From contig NC_133946.1 in assembly GCF_031877795.1 (NCBI RefSeq), positions 13,119,144-13,183,143 of the forward strand: DNA of 64,000 bases, written 5' to 3'. The translations under genes were made by a program, and so were the position numbers. Source of the stretch: Strix aluco. Its lineage: Eukaryota > Chordata > Aves > Strigiformes > Strigidae. Under the pieces are notes generated by a model that made no database searches, was not told the origin of the DNA, and saw only the letters and a program-made list of their open reading frames with translations. This document shows positions 1 to 11,417 of the stretch, one piece after another. Every line of letters begins with the position of its first letter. Position 1 is the first letter of the stretch.

Positions 1-167
1 GAATTCACTTTCATTGACAGCACATGTTATTGTTAGTCAGTCAGTCAAAGGCAGCTATTTCAGAAAGCTTTCCTTATTTGGTCTTTGAAGACTGATTACA
101 AATTATTTTCTTAAGATGGAAAGAAAGAAAACTACTAATAAAATTTGATTTTTTTTTTTCTTTGAAG

Positions 168-390
168 CTGGAAAAAGAAGACTTCAGTACTGTAGATCAT
201 CCTCTAGAAAACAGCTTGGCTAGTGCTGGGCAAGATGTATTTAATGAATTAACTCTTTCTATGCAAAAAGTGCTGGAAGAACCTATTAATCTTTCAATCA
301 AAAAATCTCAACATTGCACTTCTGAACTGCTCAGCAACACTTCTTTCCTGCCCATGAATGCCAGAATGACACAACTTAGAAGCAAAGAAG
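168..390 (+). CDS. TRIM66: TRIM66 internal exon (first in window)
   Basis: A polypyrimidine tract runs into TTTGAAG (acceptor at 166-167) and the donor GTACCA starts at 391. The exon is open throughout, begins in phase 0 and exits in phase 1. It encodes a linker containing [19 protein letters not shown]. No folded domain is visible. It is assigned to TRIM66 because the frame continues into the downstream PHD-bromodomain exons. Confidence 0.8.
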
Positions 391-3300
391 GTACCAGGCT
401 TTTCATTATTTCATTTAGGTTTTTGGTCTGTCTTTCTTAGGACTGTGCATTGCAAGCATTGCAAAGCAGTGTGCTCGTTAATGTACTTACATATAAATGT
501 GTATTTGCAGCAAGCTTCAAATATTATCAGAGTACTTAATCCAATGGAAAAGCATGTTTGATCTCATTTGTGGAGGAAAAACATGGAAATGATATGCCTT
601 GAAATTTTAACATCCTTCATCTATGAACCAGAAATGAGTATGTCTGTGTGAAGTACCTGGAGTATTAGTTCTCTTAGAAGCACTCCTGTTAATGAGACCT
701 GCAGTTATGACTATTGAAGAGCTGGTTTGAAGAGTCCAAATTAATTAAAACCCTCCCTACTTCCAAAATGTAATGTGCCTTCACATCAGTAGCATAGCAA
801 ATTTTTGTTAGGTTAATATATTGCACAGTATGTGCATTTGCTTGGCTCTGTCTACTGTGGAACATTCCCTTCAGCCAAGGCCTATTTCTTCAGCCTTGAT
901 GGAGAATTAGACCTTACTTAACTCTTTTCATGGGCAAATTGCCAGCATCCTTGTGCTACAGTGTAAAGCCTCATTCCTGCAAACACTAAAAGTCAATGGG
1001 ACTATTCATGCAAGCAAGGGATTGCAGGATCAAGCTGTTATCCTGTGACTTATGCCAGTATTTGGCTGCTTTTCTCTGTAAAAGATGAATTAATATTTCC
1101 ATCTCTATGCTGTATTTTTATTCAGAGAATTCTAATTAGTACAAAGGAGGCCTAGCTCAGTGAGCCAAGGAGATGGATTTGTCTTCTCTTACGTGTACTA
1201 TGCCAAATTGTGACAATTATGCCACAATCATTTCTGTGAGTTGTAAGAATCAGGTGCACCCCTAAAAAGCTGTGCCTCAGTCAGTCTTAAGTGTCTCTGA
1301 GAGGAGCAGCTTTGTAGTATCTGGTTTGGGCCATGTGACACTAGACACAGAAAGCAGCCCCGACGTATAGAATCTCACTATCTATAACAGATGTTACAGA
1401 TTTGCTCTGTGCAAAGGGCAGGTCCTGTTGTGCAAGAGGATGGAAAGACAGGAGCATTGAATTCAGTTTTCACAAGGAAGGATCAGAAGGGAGCAATTCC
1501 CATCCTGCTCTCACTGTTTAAAGGTGTGCAGTGAGGGGACACCTGAGGAGATACAGTCACCAGGGGACACCTGAGGTGATACAGTCACCATGTGCAATGT
1601 GCACCAGTGACAGGGATTAACTGTTGCAAAGGCACGTTATCTTAGTTAGCGGCTCTCAGTAGGACTTGATGGCTTCAGCAGTGATGTGCTGCCAAACCAC
1701 ACTGCTTCTGGTGTATATCTCCAATGACTCATCCTTTTCTAATATCAAATCTAAACATTTCAGCTTAATTTACAACAAAATACTTCTTATCCTAGCCTCA
1801 AGGGATGTGGTAAAAATTGTACATAATTTCATCATTTTCCCTCTTACAGCCACTTTTCTTCTTATCATGGCTTGCATAAACCCCCTCCGCTTCTCTTCCC
1901 TAGACTAAACAAATCTGATGGTTTCAGTCTCTCCTCATGGCTCAGGGTTGTGCTTTTTAAAACCACTTCATTCCGGCTGCACTATTCTGGGTGCTCCGCA
2001 GTGAAGGACCGCTGCCCACAGCTGTGGCTGAGGCCTCTGGGGTGCCATGCAGAGCCAGGGTATCAACTTCTTGTGTTTTACATTCCTCACTGCTGGTAAT
2101 ACACTGCAGGATGGCATTTGCCTTTTTTGTAGCAGCAGCAGCAGCATTATGTGGTCGACTTGCATGTAGTGAATGGTCCACATTAACCCTTAGTTCCTTC
2201 TACAGAACAGTTCCCTAGTCAGTTATTTTCCTTTGTTATTACATTCATCTGATCCTTCATACACATAATACTTACAGTTACCTCAGTTCAGTCTTACTGA
2301 TTTAGGAGATTTTTTTCTCTGATGTATTAAGTACATTTTTTAATTGTCAACATCGCTCACAGTGTTTGCAACCCCTCTACTTTTATTTTATAGGTACTAT
2401 TATTTAATGAGACAAGTTGCTGATGGAAATGCTGATTAATATTAGGAACGCAGCACTACTGGAACATCTTCTGGCTTGACTGTGCCACAAGAGCTGCTCC
2501 TTCAGCTCAGTGTGCAGTCACCCTTTAGTAATTCTGTCCAGAGCCATGACTACCACCCTTCACCTGGGAAACAATCACAAATGCATAACACTTTAGGAAT
2601 GACGTAAAATGCAGCTTTCCTTGTCAGTTTTGATTGTATTGTTTCCTGTGGTTGGGAACAACAGGGTGTCTTAGAGGCACAGTGCTTTCAAGCCATGGGT
2701 TAGGTACCATTGACCTGAGCTAGATTTTCTTTAAAAAAGCATGTTTTCCTGGCGCTCACTTATCTGCGGATTGCCATGATACATGGTTTGTTTTCCTGTT
2801 AGTATTGTCTATGTCAGACTAATTCCTAACAAAAGGAGGAGTTACTATGAAATTTGTCGGTGGACTGGTATTTACAAGGGCATCCACTGGGGCATTCATC
2901 TCTACCCCATCCCATCTCTCCAAAGTTGTTTTATTACTTTTGTGTCTAGTATCAGTCAAGAGCTACAGTTACTTGTGTGCTTATACAATGATAGTTTTGA
3001 ATTCATATTTTTATATGTTACATATGTTGGAGGAGAGAAAGGAATCATACCGTGTAGCTTTCATCCCTCAGTGGCAGATTTCCTTTCTGTTTTCAAGTAA
3101 CTAGAATTGTCCAGAAGCTTCTTAGCGTGGAGCAGGAGACTGCAGAGACTTCATGAGCCTCAGGGGTTCAGGCCTCAATAGGTCTGTTTTTCTCAAGTGA
3201 AGGCTGTATAGCAAAGGGATTACTTATGTTGTTCCATGTATATAGATGAATATGGCATGGCTGTGTACATATATAATTCCCTGGGAATGTAACCATTCTG

Positions 3301-6300
3301 ACAAAATATTTTGGAAAGGCTCCTCATATTCAGGACAGAAGCTGTGGTTGAAAGCAAAGAAAAAGACAAAGACTGTATCCCAGAATAGAAAATAGCATAC
3401 ACATTTTCTATACATATAGATGAAATGATTCCATAATTCACTTATGCTATCATATTAAACACCAGTCAGAAGTACATGAATATTGAAGTACTTTCTACCC
3501 TAATCTGACTCTGATATTATAAATATTTTATTCATTTTCTTATCTTCTGTTCCAGATTCCAATAACTGTGAAAAGGAACATTTTGAAATGGATATGAAAA
3601 GCAATCAGAATGTCAGGTAACAGAGTCTTTTTTTATACAAAAGCACTGGCCATGAAATTTTATGCATGTATTTAGAAAATTTGTCATACTTAATGGTAAT
3701 GGAGAACTTAAAAAGAATGTAAGATTCTTTAAAGATAATAATTCTGTAAGTTGTAAAGTATTCTCTTAAACTGGAAAACAATTTAAAACAAGTGGTGAGT
3801 TCATGTATTTTTGTTATTCTATGTAATTTTCCAGAATGATTAAAAAATGGCAAACTTATTTCACTTGATTAGAAACTGTTTAGTCCCAATTAAACCTAAA
3901 AAATGTAAGGGGAACAGGATTAACATTATCTCAAAAAATTAATAAAATTTTGATTTCAGCTTCTGCTGTGATAATATTTTAAAGTAAAGTTGATGATGTG
4001 CTGTGTTCCTGCTTGAAGCCAGCTACACTGAAAAGTATCAAGCACAACTTAAATTGGAATAATTAAAACAAAAATATACAGAGCTGGGCAAAGTTTTAGC
4101 ACAGAAGTTAGTAATGCATTTACACGTATGATTAAAGTGGTTGCATTCACATTTCTTAAAGAAGCAGCCTGTGAAAAAAATCCAGATTTTCAATGTTTAG
4201 CCATTAGAGTCACAGTTACAAAGGAAAAGAAGCACAAACAACAGTGCGTGAAAAATGTTGAAACTGAGTAGGGATGAGAATTTTGTGGAGTATGACTGAA
4301 TTTAACCATGTCTTATTTTGGTTGTAGAGCTGGCCCTAAGGAGCAGAAGATCCCCTATGTGCGACTGGAACGTCTGAAAATATGTACATCAGAAGTGGGG
4401 GAGCTCCCGGTGTTTAAGCTCCAGCCACAGGACAATGAGCAGGAGGGCAATTTCCTCCTGATAATTGAATGTGGGACCCAGTCTTCAAGTATGTCTATAA
4501 AGGTGAGTGGAATTTCCTTGAGGCTTTTTCTCCTTTATCCCACTGACTTGTACGCAGAGTTTCTGGAAGTTATTATACGCTGAACAGGTCTGTTGATTCA
4601 TTTCACCCTTGGACACTTCTGAGATCGGTCGAGGTAACAGAGAATGCAGCTTTTAGTTTGCTATGTAGCTCCCTGATACTTCCCTTTCTGAGAAGTCTGT
4701 CTCTAGGACTGGATAGCTGTAGTGTTTTTGTGTTCTAGCAAACAACCTGGCTTATCTGTCTAGTTACAACTATAGGATAAATAGCTTAAAACTGACCCGA
4801 ATGCATATTTGAGTGATAGGAACCGATTCCAGAAATCACAGTGTAATAGATTTTCAAAATCTTTATTTTCTGTTGCTTCGTTGGAGTCTTGAGCTTCTTT
4901 CCTCAGAAGGAACTGGGAATTTCTGATGGGAATAAAAAAACTATACTCCTTTTTTTTTTTTGAGCTGTTTAATGTAAAATTTGCAAATAATATTGTAAAG
5001 TATCTTATTTCTATCATCTGTGATATGAAGTCTGTACAGCTCTCTCAGTGCTATTGCATTGTGATATGTGGTGGGAATGACTTGACCAAGGTGATCTGGC
5101 CAGCCCATGGCAGACGTCGAGCCAAGCGTGGGCCTGCTGAACCCCAGTGCCCTCTTCAGTAGAGTTCACTGCAGAGAAACCATTTTGTCTGCAGATAACC
5201 ACTGCTGTCACATGCTTATAGGATGATTGTGTGATCCCAAATTTTTCTTCCTTTAAGATAAATAAAGTTAGACCACCTGAAGGAGTGAAATCCAAAGAGG
5301 AGAACTCAGAGGACAGAAAATTTCTCATATCCCAGGCTGCAGGACAGACACATTCTCCTCCTGTAGATCCTCCGTCTGTTGATCAGAAGCTCAGCAATGG
5401 CATCTCCATCATGAAAAAATCTCCAGTTACTCAGGAAGTCAATCCAATTGAAAATGAGGATTTCTGTGCTGTGTGTCTTAATGGAGGAGAACTGTTGTGC
5501 TGTGATCACTGCCCCAAGGTCTTCCATCTCTCCTGCCATGTTCCAGCCCTGCTCAGCTTTCCAGTGTGAGTGTGTATGACATTTCACTAATGTGCTCTGT
5601 TTCTGCTCACTGCCTTGGGGCAGAATATATTCTCAGGGATGTATGTGTCAACCTTAAACAAGGGCAAGATCACATCTCTTACTTGTCTTTTTTGTTACTT
5701 TTCTTGCAAAGGGAAGAATTGTCTTACACACTAGGAACTTGATGAATTATTAGCAAGAACTGTTTCCAGCTATGTATGCCCTTTCTGCAGTTAGCCGGCC
5801 AGTACAACAAAGGAGGTGGCAGACCTGAGCTCTGAAAACATTCTTATCACTTACTAGAGAAGAATAAAATCCTAACATCATGTAACATCTGTGGTGTAGA
5901 TGTCAACTCTTCTCTGCCAAAACAGTGACTAGTGCAAGGAAAGGGCAATCAGTGAGTTCCTATTCAGTTTTCTAGCCAGTTTTATGGGAAATTTAGGATT
6001 GTTTGGGCTTTTGTGGAAATGTCTAGGATATTGATTTCCTTAAGACACAGATTCCCTAGCAACTTGTCACAGATGAATTATATGGGACAAAGAGCCAGAA
6101 TTAGGTACACGTCGACATACCAAACTTTAAATTGAGGTGGAATAATATGTATTACTGATGGTGTATAATTCTGAATTCTGTTACAAATCATTACCAGGTG
6201 GGACCAGAGGCTACTTCATTTGTGCCAAGCCCAAATAACTGTCTCAGCTGAGAAAATATGTTGTGAGATATTAGTTTGGAGATTTTGCTTTGTTCTTTCT

Positions 6301-9300
6301 GTTCAAAAAGCAGGAATTTCCATCTCCTGGGGTTTTCACTCTTTTCTCTAACAGCTAAGTCATTAAACTTCTAGTTTCAAAACAATGTGAAAATCAAGTT
6401 TTGGTTTTAAAATAAACTTCCTTGGCAAAATTAAATTCTAATGAAGTGAATTAATTCCTTTAACTAAAGTTCTGTATTCATAGTTCTTTCATATACCTTC
6501 CTCGATGGCTATTCACACCCTGATGTTGCAGAAGTTGCATCACTGCCTTCATGAAATTCTTAAAGAAGTTTCTGAAAGTGCATCTACTAGGAAGGGCACT
6601 TATGCACATGAAGAATTACGTCTCTCTGGTTTGGGAACCTGTGTACTAGCACACTTTATGACCGTTTCTGATAATGTTGATTTCTTAAATAAATATGTCA
6701 GTTATCATATAAATTGATAATAAATATATCAATTATCAAATGGATCTGGTTTTGTCTTATGAACCAACTGTTGGATATTTTTCCTTAATATTTTTATTTT
6801 AAAAACAGCACTTGAATCAGTGCAGCTGCACACACTGCTGGTCCATGATTTCAAACACTTACTATTTTGTCTTTTTCTCTGTGACAGAAAAAGTGCAATG
6901 AGTAGAATCTGAAAATACTAAACTTCTAATTAAATTCAAATCTCTTGAAGAACATCTAGTATGATGGATGGTTTCAGGTTGCCAGCTATTGTAATATTAC
7001 TTAAGGATGAGACTTGTTTCCAAATACAGTGATTACTGAGGTTTGTTATTTGACGAGGTTGCTCACAAAATTTGACACAAGTTTTTGGTTTCTTGTTTTG
7101 CAGGGGAGAATGGGTGTGCACGCTTTGCCGTAATCCAGTGAAGCCAGAGGTAGAATATGACTGTGAAAACACACGCTACAGTCACAACTGTAATGCACAA
7201 TATGGCCTTGATGACTATGACCAGAAGGTGTGAATAACTATATACTGTACTATTTAAAAAAGGACATAGGATCTCAGCATGAGGCTTTGCCTCTTCGTTG
7301 GAGATGACTGTTTTGACTCAGTTGCTACTGAATGTTTCAGAGAGTAGTAAATACAACAAAAGCATTGTTAGCATTTAGTTATATCACCCTCTTCTATCTA
7401 GACATTGCTGTTCAATTTAAAAATGAATGACATTTTATAGAAAGATGAAACAGATCTGGGATTTCTTTCTCCTTTGAACAGGGTGGTTGCACTCAGCTGC
7501 AGAGCAAGCTTTCCTGAGTCAACTTGGCCTGGCTTTTGGCCACTGAATCTTTTTCCTTTAAGACTTGGCACCTTCTCAGACATCTTAGGCCAGTTGCAAT
7601 GACATTTTTGTGATGTAGACACTTTCTGACTTTCAGTTGGATTGAAATCATCATACAGTCTTCATATGTACCATTAATTCCCTTGAAGATGACATTTAGG
7701 CACTGTTAACTCATCCTAGATGAAAGCTTATCTCTTTACATCCCCATTACCAATTTCCTTTACCAAATCTCCCATGAAAAAATGCCTTTTCTTAAAGTCC
7801 ACTTGGTACTCAGAAGCCACAAGTTCCAAATAAATATCCTGTGTATATTGGTGACAGCTGGACAGGGAGGCTAAGTCCACACAGCTGAGTGCAGGTGCTG
7901 AGCTGGCCCTGCACAAATGAAGCCTAGAATAAGGCACCAGTCTAGTCTGGGCACCACACATAAAGACAACAGCAATGGTTCTCAGAGCACTGGGGCCCCC
8001 TGGCAAGGCCTATGAGTATAGCCACAGCACTGCTCAAATTCATCCATGCTGTTCCCAGGCCCGAGCTACTCTGTCCTTAAAGAGCTGGACATCTTGACAC
8101 TGACGCTATCCCTGTTTCTATTGCATTGGGTACATCTGGCCAGAAATAGTTGGGATCCGGGTCTTGATTAGTGAGGTTCTATTTAGAAAATGGAGTTGAT
8201 TAGAAAGTCCATTGCTTGTGAGAAAACGTGGCTTATAATGTTTTTGTAGTGCATATTTTGTATCAGTGAAAAAACTGAAGGCTAGTATAAGTATTTTACA
8301 AGTTAATGATGATTAAACAGAAGTGTTTTCATACAGTACTACCAACTACATCACTTACATCCATTTGTATGAATGGATATGAACAGTGTGAAGCATTTTC
8401 CATTTAACTGTTCCCACACTGTTGCTGCTGTTCTTTTAGTCAAGATTCAAGGGATAGATCTGGAGTGCAGAAAGGAAATAGTGATAGCGATGAATTCCCA
8501 AATGTTTACAGGAAAGATACATGCATATGAAAATTTTTACATAATATTTCTTCTCTTGCATTTCTTGACTATCCTCACTTTCAAAGCTATAAAATGCTAT
8601 GAGGCAAAACATCCCCCAGGTTAGAGTGAACTGTGCCATTTTACATCAGAAATGCACAGACTACATGAAAAGACCTCTTGTTGTTAGTATTATGATTAAC
8701 TAAGGGCAAGAATGAAACTCTTTTTTTGAATTAAAATGCATTTCAAATTTGTCTTCTACAGAAGTGTGAAAAGCTGGTGCTTTCCCTGTTCTGCAGCAGT
8801 ATGAGCCTCCCATTCCATGAACCTGTTAGCCCCCTGGTAAGTACTGCACATGCATGGATTAGAGGGAATCCAAAGAATACTCTGGCACACCTTGCGAGTT
8901 TCTCCTTCATCTTCTTGAAAGATATTCATTAGCTTTTTTTCTGAACAGTATTGCTTCCTAGGGAAGAGTAGGTGTTTCACTCTTGCAAGTGCTTTGAAGG
9001 TGCCAGGCTGGAGGCATGTAAATGCTGGCCAATGTTCTCAGGCCAGGTTTGGGTGCTAATTTAAGATGTTGGTAGGACACTAAAGGTATATGAGGGGTTC
9101 CAGTGATTAAGAAAGTTGACTTGCTGCATACATGATGTCACGTCCCGCCCAGACTAGGACGTGTTTTTAGGACCTGTTTTTGCAAAACGTCTCTCACACA
9201 TGGAGAACTTGCACTGCCATAGGGGAGGTCTGCTTTAGAAATAACCCTGGACACCCTCTTTTCTGGTGTTTTGCACAAAGGTGGTAATATGACTGTTTTC

Positions 9301-11417
9301 AGGGGAAGATGTAGAGACTCCTGCTTCGTCCATGTACTCAACATTTGCAATATTAACTGGCTATTTTAAGGAAGATGTAAATTCACGCTACTGTAACAAT
9401 AGAACACAATGTGAAACAAGTTAGAGGAGGAAAATAAGAGGGGAAAAAAAAAAGGTTTTATGGGAAGGAATAGTCCAAATAACAATATAAAAATCATTCC
9501 ACCTAATAAAGCTTGCAATGAATTTATGGAACACATTAGCTAACAAGAAGGTTTTGACCCAGAAAGATTTAAAGAGTGGGATATCGTGGTAGCTGGTGCC
9601 CATTGAAAAAGACTTTGGTTGAACTTTAAAAAGAGTACATAGTAGCATATTTTTAGCCAATCTTGGCAGACTACTTCCCACCATATCAGCTGCCAGTATC
9701 TCAGCACGTTATTTTTATAACTGCTTGGGGGAAATGTTAGCTAATTGTCAGTGTTACATATATTACTGATTACGGTCAAATGACGACATTTATATCTGGG
9801 GATAAACTTTAGAAAGTGCAAATAGCAAAGTAGTCACTGAAGTGTTCTATTTTCAAGGTCAACCTTGCAAGCAAATATGTTTTTAATCAAACCAAAAAGC
9901 ACCCAGGAAGATATGCAAATGTAGGCACCAAAAGTCTAGAGCTCTCTTACTTGATGCAAGAAATCCTCTGCAGTGACTGCTGTCCAAATTTGGATAGAAG
10001 TCATTGGAGAAGAAATGTTTTAATTAAAAAGGTTACAAACCTGCATTTTATTCTTATTGCAGGCTCGGCATTATTATCAGATCATCAAAAGGCCAATGGA
10101 TTTGTCAATCATACGAAACAAGCTGCAAAAAAAGAACAAGTCCCACTATTCTTCACCGGAGGAACTTGTGACTGACGTGCGTCTCATGTTTTGGAACTGT
10201 GCAAAGTTCAATTATGTAGGTTTCTCTAATATGCATGGGTGGGGGGATACAAACCACAGAGTTGCTCTACACACACCGGTGTAACTATTGGTTCCATTGA
10301 CATCAGATATGGGATTGCAATAAGCAGAAGTATTAATCAGTTTTACTCTTTGGAAATGATGTGATTTTTTTTTTTTTTTTTTTTAATGACAGAAATGGAG
10401 ATATATATGGATCTGTGAACATGAGGTACAAATGGATCTAAAATTAAAGAGGAACATCTTAGTGGACAACTTTTTGGAATGATGCTGCGTTTTCTGTGAG
10501 AAGCCAGTCATAGCCAGCAAAATAGCTAGGGGAAAATTCAGGTGCATAGAAATTCCTAAGCAAGGATGACTGCTATTCTTTCTAGTTCACTGCACATCTC
10601 TTCTTCTTAGAGGTGCAGAAATGTGTTCCTTAATAGCAGCTTCTGGTTTGTACTTACTTTGTAAATACAGAGGGAATAATGGGCTGTAGAAAGTGTGTAG
10701 GAGACTAGTGGAGATGCAGCAGACAGAACCAAGGCGAGACATTAGGGTAGGGTAGTCATTTGGTTTTGATCCTTAATGATTTCTGTGGGTGGTAACACTG
10801 AATGGTTATTTATTCTCTTACAGCCAGATTCAGAGGTTGCTGAGGCTGGACGATGCCTAGATGTATTCTTTGAGGGCAGACTGAAGGAGATTTATCCAGA
10901 TAGGCATTTCCCTTCAATGGAACAAGAAGACTCTGATTCTGAAGAAGTGGAGAGTCAGAATAGCAAAATGCTGCCCCAGGATTTTCAGTGGCCATCATAT
11001 GGACAGGACTGCATTCAGCCTAAAAGGAGACGGCGCCATGCTGTAAGATTGCAAAAGCAAAAGCACTTGGTTGCTAAGTGGCCACCCTGCTAATTCTGTT
11101 TACAGCTACTGATGGGAAGTTTTGACAGGGCTGTGTGGGAAAACTGTCAAGCTTCTGTCACAGAGATGTGATCGGTTCTACAATTTTATGTCAAGATCCT
11201 CTGAGTGGAATAAAGTGTCAGTTGTGTATAAATGTGTGAACATGAACAAATGAAGTCTCTCAGGCCATGCAGTTATCTTCCTAGCAGAAAACTCTGTCAA
11301 GATTTTTAAAAAGACTGAGCCCTCTAGCTATTCATTGTTTGTTTTCTTTGTACACAGGAAAGTGAAAAAACTAAAAGAATGATGTTTCAGCCAGCTAACA
11401 GTCTTCCTCAGGTTTGA
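168..11417 (+). CDS. TRIM66: TRIM66, C-terminal half (nine exons, 5' part off window)
   Basis: Exons 168-390, 3556-3616, 4328-4502, 5258-5565, 7104-7227, 8762-8836, 10063-10215, 10824-11042 and 11358-11417 all have AG/GT borders. They join in one frame to 465 codons plus TGA. In order the product has a Ser/Lys-rich linker, the conserved [12 protein letters not shown] and FLLIIECGT block, a C4HC3 PHD finger (residues ~219-263), a bromodomain (~300-390), an acidic DSDSEE stretch and a basic PKRRRRH tail. From family knowledge, TRIM66 (TIF1-delta) is a nuclear chromatin reader and co-repressor that binds unmodified H3 R2/K4 through the PHD and acetyl-lysine through the bromodomain. TRIM24 and TRIM33 share the architecture, but the linker block, the tail and the neighbouring STK33 identify TRIM66. 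The N-terminal RING/B-box/coiled-coil exons are not in the window. The reading frame is intact. Confidence 0.95.
968..1035. repeat. Palindromic MITE-like element (old)
   Basis: The ends are imperfect inverted copies (ATTCCTGCAAACACT and ATTGCAGGATCAAG) flanking AGTCAATGGGACTATTCATG. This resembles the abundant hairpin repeats of sauropsid genomes that read ATCCTGCAAACAC through CAATGGGACTA to TGCAGGATC. The resemblance is from memory and no family name is claimed. Confidence 0.5.
1535..1590. repeat. 28-bp direct tandem duplication
   Basis: Two adjacent copies, 1535-1562 and 1563-1590, begin GGGGACACCTGAGG and end GATACAGTCACCA. They differ at a single base (A/T). Confidence 0.9.
1870..2395 (-). 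mobile_element. Degenerate CR1 LINE fragment, antisense
   Basis: On the minus strand, positions 2098-2127 encode [10 protein letters not shown]. That is the conserved KKANxILGCI motif from the C-terminal part of CR1 pol. Flanking plus-strand text such as CCCTAGACTAAACAAATCTG (near 1899-1918) and TGTTTGCAACCCCTC (near 2363-2377) matches the antisense of ancient CR1 copies as I remember them. Frames are broken and the copy is old. A (CAG)n-like expansion at 2132-2145 lies inside it. Confidence 0.7.
3556..3616 (+). CDS. TRIM66: TRIM66 small internal exon (61 bp)
   Basis: The acceptor is TTCTGTTCCAG and the donor is GTAACA. It enters in phase 1 and exits in phase 2, matching both neighbours. It encodes about 20 residues of acidic/polar linker ([15 protein letters not shown]). 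The exon is short with no known domain, so it could be alternatively spliced. Confidence 0.75.
3617..4327 (+). other. TRIM66: TRIM66 intron, nothing else seen
   Basis: AT-rich intron sequence. I see no coding, RNA or repeat signal in it beyond the splice signals. Confidence 0.6.
4328..4502 (+). CDS. TRIM66: TRIM66 exon: conserved [12 protein letters not shown] block
   Basis: The acceptor is TTTTGGTTGTAG and the donor is GTGAGTGG. It enters in phase 2 and exits in phase 0. It encodes [38 protein letters not shown]. This block just upstream of the PHD is diagnostic for TRIM66 as I remember the mammalian protein. Its function is not defined by a named domain. Confidence 0.9.
4503..5257 (+). other. 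TRIM66: TRIM66 intron
   Basis: No gene or repeat is recognised. The patch around 5085-5160 (AGACGTCGAGCCAAGCGTG) is somewhat GC-richer than its surroundings. Confidence 0.6.
5258..5565 (+). CDS. TRIM66: TRIM66 exon: linker and N-terminal PHD finger
   Basis: The acceptor is CTTCCTTTAAG and the donor is GTGAGTGT after CCAGT. About 65 residues of proline/serine-rich linker ([15 protein letters not shown]) precede the PHD start ENEDFCAVC. The PHD ligands visible are C..C (FCAVC), C..C (CCDHC), H and C (VFHLSC). The intron splits the PHD in the codon before GEWVC, with V where I recall mammalian G. Confidence 0.95.
5566..7103 (+). other. TRIM66: TRIM66 intron within the PHD finger
   Basis: Intron of about 1.5 kb. 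The open frame at 6505-6717 has no recognisable homology and no supporting splice context. Near 6700-6740 there is a short AT-rich repeat (TAAATATGTCAGTTATCA and TAAATATATCAATTATCA). Confidence 0.6.
7104..7227 (+). CDS. TRIM66: TRIM66 exon: C-terminal PHD finger
   Basis: The acceptor is TCTTGTTTTGCAG and the donor is GTGTGA. It encodes GEWVCTLC, the last two zinc ligands of the C4HC3 PHD, then the linker [25 protein letters not shown] that leads into the bromodomain. It enters in phase 2 and exits in phase 0. Confidence 0.95.
7228..8761 (+). other. TRIM66: TRIM66 intron, nothing else seen
   Basis: No coding or RNA feature is supported in either strand. Confidence 0.6.
8762..8836 (+). CDS. 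TRIM66: TRIM66 exon: bromodomain helix Z
   Basis: A 75-bp phase-0 exon with acceptor TTGTCTTCTACAG and donor GTAAGT. It encodes [13 protein letters not shown], the first bromodomain helix, and the start of the ZA loop with [12 protein letters not shown]. Confidence 0.95.
8837..10062 (+). other. TRIM66: TRIM66 intron, nothing else seen
   Basis: No feature is recognised besides splice signals and short homopolymers. Confidence 0.6.
10063..10215 (+). CDS. TRIM66: TRIM66 exon: bromodomain core
   Basis: A 153-bp phase-0 exon with acceptor TTCTTATTGCAG and donor GTAGGT. It encodes [18 protein letters not shown], typical of a ZA loop and helix A, and ends in [10 protein letters not shown]. The Asn of FNY is the conserved acetyl-lysine-binding residue. 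The [11 protein letters not shown] signature is intact. Confidence 0.96.
10365..10384. repeat. (T)20 homopolymer
   Basis: Twenty consecutive T in the intron between the last two bromodomain exons. On the minus strand it would read as poly(A), but no retroposon body or target-site duplication is evident beside it. Confidence 0.85.
10824..11042 (+). CDS. TRIM66: TRIM66 exon: bromodomain end, acidic stretch, basic tail
   Basis: The acceptor is TATTCTCTTACAG and the donor is GTAAGA. It encodes [18 protein letters not shown] (helix C), then an acidic [11 protein letters not shown] segment that could be a CK2 target, then QPKRRRRHA, a likely nuclear localisation signal. It is in phase 0 on both sides. 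The alternative end that arises if the donor is not used is listed at 11209. Confidence 0.95.
11209..11214 (+). terminator. TRIM66: Candidate intronic polyadenylation signal in TRIM66
   Basis: A canonical AATAAA lies in the 315-bp last intron and is followed at once by a GU-rich run (GTGTCAGTTGTGTATAAATG). If the donor at 11043 is bypassed, the frame continues for 17 codons to TAA at 11091-11093, giving an alternative C terminus instead of [10 protein letters not shown]. This is inferred from sequence only. Confidence 0.35.
11358..11417 (+). CDS. TRIM66: TRIM66 last coding exon
   Basis: The acceptor is TTCTTTGTACACAG. It encodes [19 protein letters not shown] followed by TGA. The tail resembles the mammalian TRIM66 terminus that ends NSISQV as I recall it, which fixes the stop and the gene identity. 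Confidence 0.93.
   Translation, partial: ESEKTKRMMFQPANSLPQV

Larger units (their letters stand above)
391..3555 (+). other. TRIM66: TRIM66 intron
   Basis: This is an intron between two phase-matched exons. It contains a palindromic MITE-like element (968-1035), a 28-bp tandem duplication (1535-1590) and an antisense CR1 fragment (about 1870-2395), listed separately. Open frames here, such as 2783-3100, show no coding signature I recognise. Confidence 0.75.

Noticed and set aside
2783..3104. Overlapping 105- and 85-codon + strand frames
   Set aside because: No recognisable motif. They lie inside a TRIM66 intron without splice support, so they are treated as chance open frames.
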